Below, piece after piece: positions 33,874 through 36,514 of a DNA stretch of 36,514 nt (positions are counted from its first letter, which is position 1; each line of letters begins with the position of its first letter). The notes below the pieces were generated by a model. It was not told the origin of the DNA. It did no database searches and saw only the letters and a list, made by a program, of their open reading frames with translations. Both the position numbers and the translations under genes were made by a program. The DNA is from Synergistaceae bacterium (GTDB taxonomy: Bacteria; Synergistota; Synergistia; Synergistales; Synergistaceae), in NCBI GenBank assembly GCA_031269875.1, contig JAISYM010000069.1, positions 1-36,514 of the forward strand, given 5' to 3'.

Positions 33874-36384
33874 ATGGACTTTCTCGATCGTCCTAGAATA
33901 AACGCGCTTTTTTCTGATGCCATGCAAAAACCGCTGGTCATTATTTCCGCCGGCGCCGGATATGGCAAGACTGTGGCCGTCTATTCATTCCTTCAGGGCT
34001 ATGACGCCACTACGATTTGGCTTCAGCTCTCGGAGCGCGATAACCTCGTCACGCGATTTTGGGAGAATTTCACGCACACTATCTCTATGCGCAACGAGCG
34101 CTTCGCGGAGCGCCTGCTGATGCTCGGGTTCCCGGAAACGGAGGATCAGTTCGAAAAGTACGTTTCGTTGATCGAGAATGAAATCCTGCCGCCCAAGAAA
34201 CGGGTGATGGTGTTCGATGATTTTCACCTCATACAGGAAAAATCGGTACTTCAGTTTATGGAGAACGCCCTCAAGTCCTCGTTCCCGAATATAACGGCGA
34301 TACTTATTTCGCGGACAGATCCTGATATCAACACGGTCAGAATGTTGTCGCAGGGGATGGTGTTTACAGTCAACGAAGATGACCTGCGCTTGACGGAGGG
34401 CGAGACCGCGCAGTATTTTCAATTGCTGGGCATTTCACTGCCGCCGCAAAGCATCGCGGATATTTACGGCGACACGAGGGGGTGGATGTTCGCGGTAAAC
34501 CTGATTGGCCTCTCTCTCAAAAAATCCCCGTCGCAGGAGAAAAACGCGCGAATCGCCATGAAGATGAACGTCTTCAAGATGATAGAAACCGAAGTGTTTC
34601 TCGTTATTTCGGACAGGCTGCGGAGATTTTTGGTCCGGTTGTCGCTGATAGACCATCTTTCGGCGGAATTGGTTTTAATTCTTGCGGACGGAGATAAAAG
34701 CCTGGTCGACGAACTGGAAAAGATCAATTCTTTCGTGCGGCTCGACACCTATTTGCACGCGTATCTCATACATAACCTGTTTCTTGACTATCTGCGCCAA
34801 AAACAGGACGTCCTGACCGAGGAGGAAAAAAGGGACGTCTATTTGAAGGCGGCCGGTTGGTGCGACGTAAACGATTATAAAATGGACGCTATTTCGTACT
34901 ATGACAAGGCTGGTGAATACGAAGCGATCGTCGGCATCGTGCATGATTTCCCGATACAGTTTCCCTTTGACCAGGCGAAGTTCATCTTGGACATTTATAA
35001 CAGGGCCCCGGCGCATTTGATGGAGGGCTTCGCGCGGTATCACCGCCAGTACTCGACGCTGCTTTTGAGCCTCGGCCTTTATGAGGAAGCATTGGAGGAC
35101 GTCAAAGGACGCATTGAAAAATATTCGTCCCTGCCTAGTTCAGACCTCAACAACCGCATCCTTTGCGGCGCGTACGCATCACTTGGCATCGCGGACTATC
35201 TAATGGTACCCTACACGGATCGCTACGATTTCTACCTCCCGCTCGAAAAGGCGGATCATTACTTTAGGATGAGCACGGATACGGAATCCGGCCCGGTTAT
35301 AAAGGTAACGCTGAGCGCCTTGGTTTCCAAGGTCGGTACGGCTCGGAGCGGCGCGATGGAAGAATATCTGGACGCCGTGACACGCCTTGTACCGCTGATG
35401 GCCAATGTTTTAAACGGATGCATGTACGGGCTGGACGATTTGGCCAGAGGGGAACTGCTATTTTACAAAAGTGATTTGAAAAATTCCGTTAAATTCCTGA
35501 AACAATCATCTCATAAGGCGGAAGAGCGAAATCAGCATGAGGTGAAAAACAGGGCGTTGTTTTACCTCCTCCGTATCGCCGCGGCGAACGGTGATTATGA
35601 GGAAATACAGGCCATATTGAAAAACTTGGAAGCGCAGCTCGAGATAAAGGAATACTACGCGCGTTTCAAGACATTTGACATCGTGACGAGTTGGTTTTAC
35701 GCGCTTATCAACCAGCCGGGCCAAATCGCGCATTGGATACTGAGCGGCAATTTTGGGAAGGGTTCTCTCGGAGCGTTCAAGGCGGATTTCGTGGACTTCG
35801 TGAGGGCGAAATTCTACTATTCGGCAAAACGATACCATGAGCTGCTCTCTTTTATCGAAAGCAAGCCGGCTTTTACCGATGTTCTGTTCGGAAAATTGGA
35901 GACAAAATTGCTTGCGGCGGCGTGCCAGTATCAGCTTAAAAACAGGGACGCGTCGATGGCGGCGTTCCAAGAGGCTTACGAACTCTCGTCTACAAACAAC
36001 CTGACAATGCCGTTCATAGAGTTGGGCAAGGATATGCGCACTCTCACCAGGGCGGCCATGCGGGATGGGGGCGGCGGCATCCCCGTTCAATGGCTTGAAA
36101 TGATTCACAGGAAGTCGGCCACTTACTCTAAGCGGCGGCTCCTTATATTGTCGGAGTATAAAAAAGCACACAATATAAAGGATGACGTGTGGCTCTCCAC
36201 AAGGGAAATGGAAATCCTTCAAGATCTGTACGAGGGCCTCTCCCGCTCGGAAATCGCGGCGAACCGCGATCTGTCAATTTCAACGGTGAAAATGATGTTG
36301 AACACACTCTACGCGAAACTTGGCGCCAACAGCCTGGCGGACGTAATAAGGATCGCTATAAGCCGAAATTTGATAAAAACATGA
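33874..36384 (+). CDS. MalT/LAL-type LuxR family transcriptional regulator
   Basis: This 836-residue protein has the layout of large ATP-binding LuxR (MalT-like) regulators. Walker A GAGYGKT is at residues 27-33 and Walker B VMVFDDFH at about 111-118. A helical TPR-like middle (about 330-740) follows, then a C-terminal LuxR helix-turn-helix from residue 773 (STREMEILQDLYEGLSRSEI, then STVKMMLNTLYAKLG). These STAND ATPases bind an inducer, oligomerise and activate transcription; the inducer is unknown. The family usually has 10-20 residues before the RPR motif, here only five. The ATG has a poor ribosome binding site, and the upstream frame stays open to 33787, so the true start may be unusual. 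It is divergent from the kinase-like gene. Element copy 3 starts one base after the stop. Confidence 0.88.
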   Translation: MDFLDRPRINALFSDAMQKPLVIISAGAGYGKTVAVYSFLQGYDATTIWLQLSERDNLVTRFWENFTHTISMRNERFAERLLMLGFPETEDQFEKYVSLIENEILPPKKRVMVFDDFHLIQEKSVLQFMENALKSSFPNITAILISRTDPDINTVRMLSQGMVFTVNEDDLRLTEGETAQYFQLLGISLPPQSIADIYGDTRGWMFAVNLIGLSLKKSPSQEKNARIAMKMNVFKMIETEVFLVISDRLRRFLVRLSLIDHLSAELVLILADGDKSLVDELEKINSFVRLDTYLHAYLIHNLFLDYLRQKQDVLTEEEKRDVYLKAAGWCDVNDYKMDAISYYDKAGEYEAIVGIVHDFPIQFPFDQAKFILDIYNRAPAHLMEGFARYHRQYSTLLLSLGLYEEALEDVKGRIEKYSSLPSSDLNNRILCGAYASLGIADYLMVPYTDRYDFYLPLEKADHYFRMSTDTESGPVIKVTLSALVSKVGTARSGAMEEYLDAVTRLVPLMANVLNGCMYGLDDLARGELLFYKSDLKNSVKFLKQSSHKAEERNQHEVKNRALFYLLRIAAANGDYEEIQAILKNLEAQLEIKEYYARFKTFDIVTSWFYALINQPGQIAHWILSGNFGKGSLGAFKADFVDFVRAKFYYSAKRYHELLSFIESKPAFTDVLFGKLETKLLAAACQYQLKNRDASMAAFQEAYELSSTNNLTMPFIELGKDMRTLTRAAMRDGGGGIPVQWLEMIHRKSATYSKRRLLILSEYKKAHNIKDDVWLSTREMEILQDLYEGLSRSEIAANRDLSISTVKMMLNTLYAKLGANSLADVIRIAISRNLIKT

Positions 36385-36385
36385 T

Positions 36386-36514
36386 ATGACTATCCAAATT
36401 GTCTTATAATGATGAACCCGAGATGACGGGCCGGCGACTCACTCCGCGAATTGGACCGCTCATACACCTCTGTCCTGAGCTGATTCGCTCGCCCGACATC
36501 CATGTCGGACGCCA
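36386..36514 (+). repeat. Inverted-repeat element, copy 3 (cut by the window end)
   Basis: The first 129 bases match copy 2 in the same orientation with about six differences, including one inserted A in the terminal repeat (CCAAATTG). The left arm GCGAATTGG is present. The window ends in CGCCA, inside the right arm. It begins one base after the TGA of the LuxR-type gene, so it may form the 3' end of that transcript. No other terminator is visible there. Confidence 0.9.

Overview
The window looks like chromosomal DNA of a diderm anaerobe of the phylum Synergistota. The strongest clue is the large exported protein at 1103-4888. It ends in a short tail (GGGGCNAG, a hydrophobic stretch, then basic residues) of the Synerg-CTERM type, a sorting tail known from this phylum. 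An L-Ara4N lipid A modification cluster implies an outer membrane. Genes are dense, often overlap by ATGA or GTGA, and use GTG and TTG starts freely. No tRNA, rRNA, CRISPR array or transposase gene was seen.

Layout, left to right. (1) 1-4926: an HdeD/DUF308 membrane protein, one copy of a 186-bp inverted-repeat element, and the 1261-residue FG-GAP/Synerg-CTERM surface protein. (2) 4991-10499, minus strand: arnT-arnC-arnA(formyltransferase)-arnA(decarboxylase)-arnD. ArnA, a fusion in E. coli, is two genes here, and arnB, arnE and arnF are not in the window. (3) 10689-15564: a heat-shock operon hrcA-grpE-dnaK-dnaJ with a perfect CIRCE operator and a terminator after dnaJ. (4) 15595-21238: prmA-rsmE-mtaB, then a second divergent Hsp70 and its own J-domain protein with a helical-repeat tail, tightly packed. 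(5) 21360-24621: rpsU with a terminator, then a new promoter and two large proteins I do not recognise. (6) 24656-29659, minus strand: an acyl-CoA ligase, element copy 2, a MATE exporter, and metI and metN, with a structured leader upstream of metN. (7) 29909-32055, minus strand: nifS-nifU-MOSC, a sulfur-handling cluster. (8) 32211-36384: a histidine-kinase-like protein lacking the phospho-acceptor histidine (minus strand), a 436-base AT-rich gap, and a divergent MalT/LuxR-type regulator. Element copy 3 follows and is cut by the window end.

How it fits together. Regions 3 and 4 form one protein-synthesis and folding block: the classical DnaK system under HrcA, ribosome and tRNA modification enzymes, and a dedicated second Hsp70/J pair. 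The arn genes should decorate lipid A and lower its negative charge. NifS/NifU should supply sulfur and Fe-S clusters, and the MOSC protein probably accepts sulfur for molybdenum-cofactor chemistry.

The most unusual items are the 186-bp element family, which shows a covarying base pair between copies; the Hsp70/J-helical-repeat pair; the two unknown proteins after rpsU; and the kinase with no phospho-acceptor histidine.
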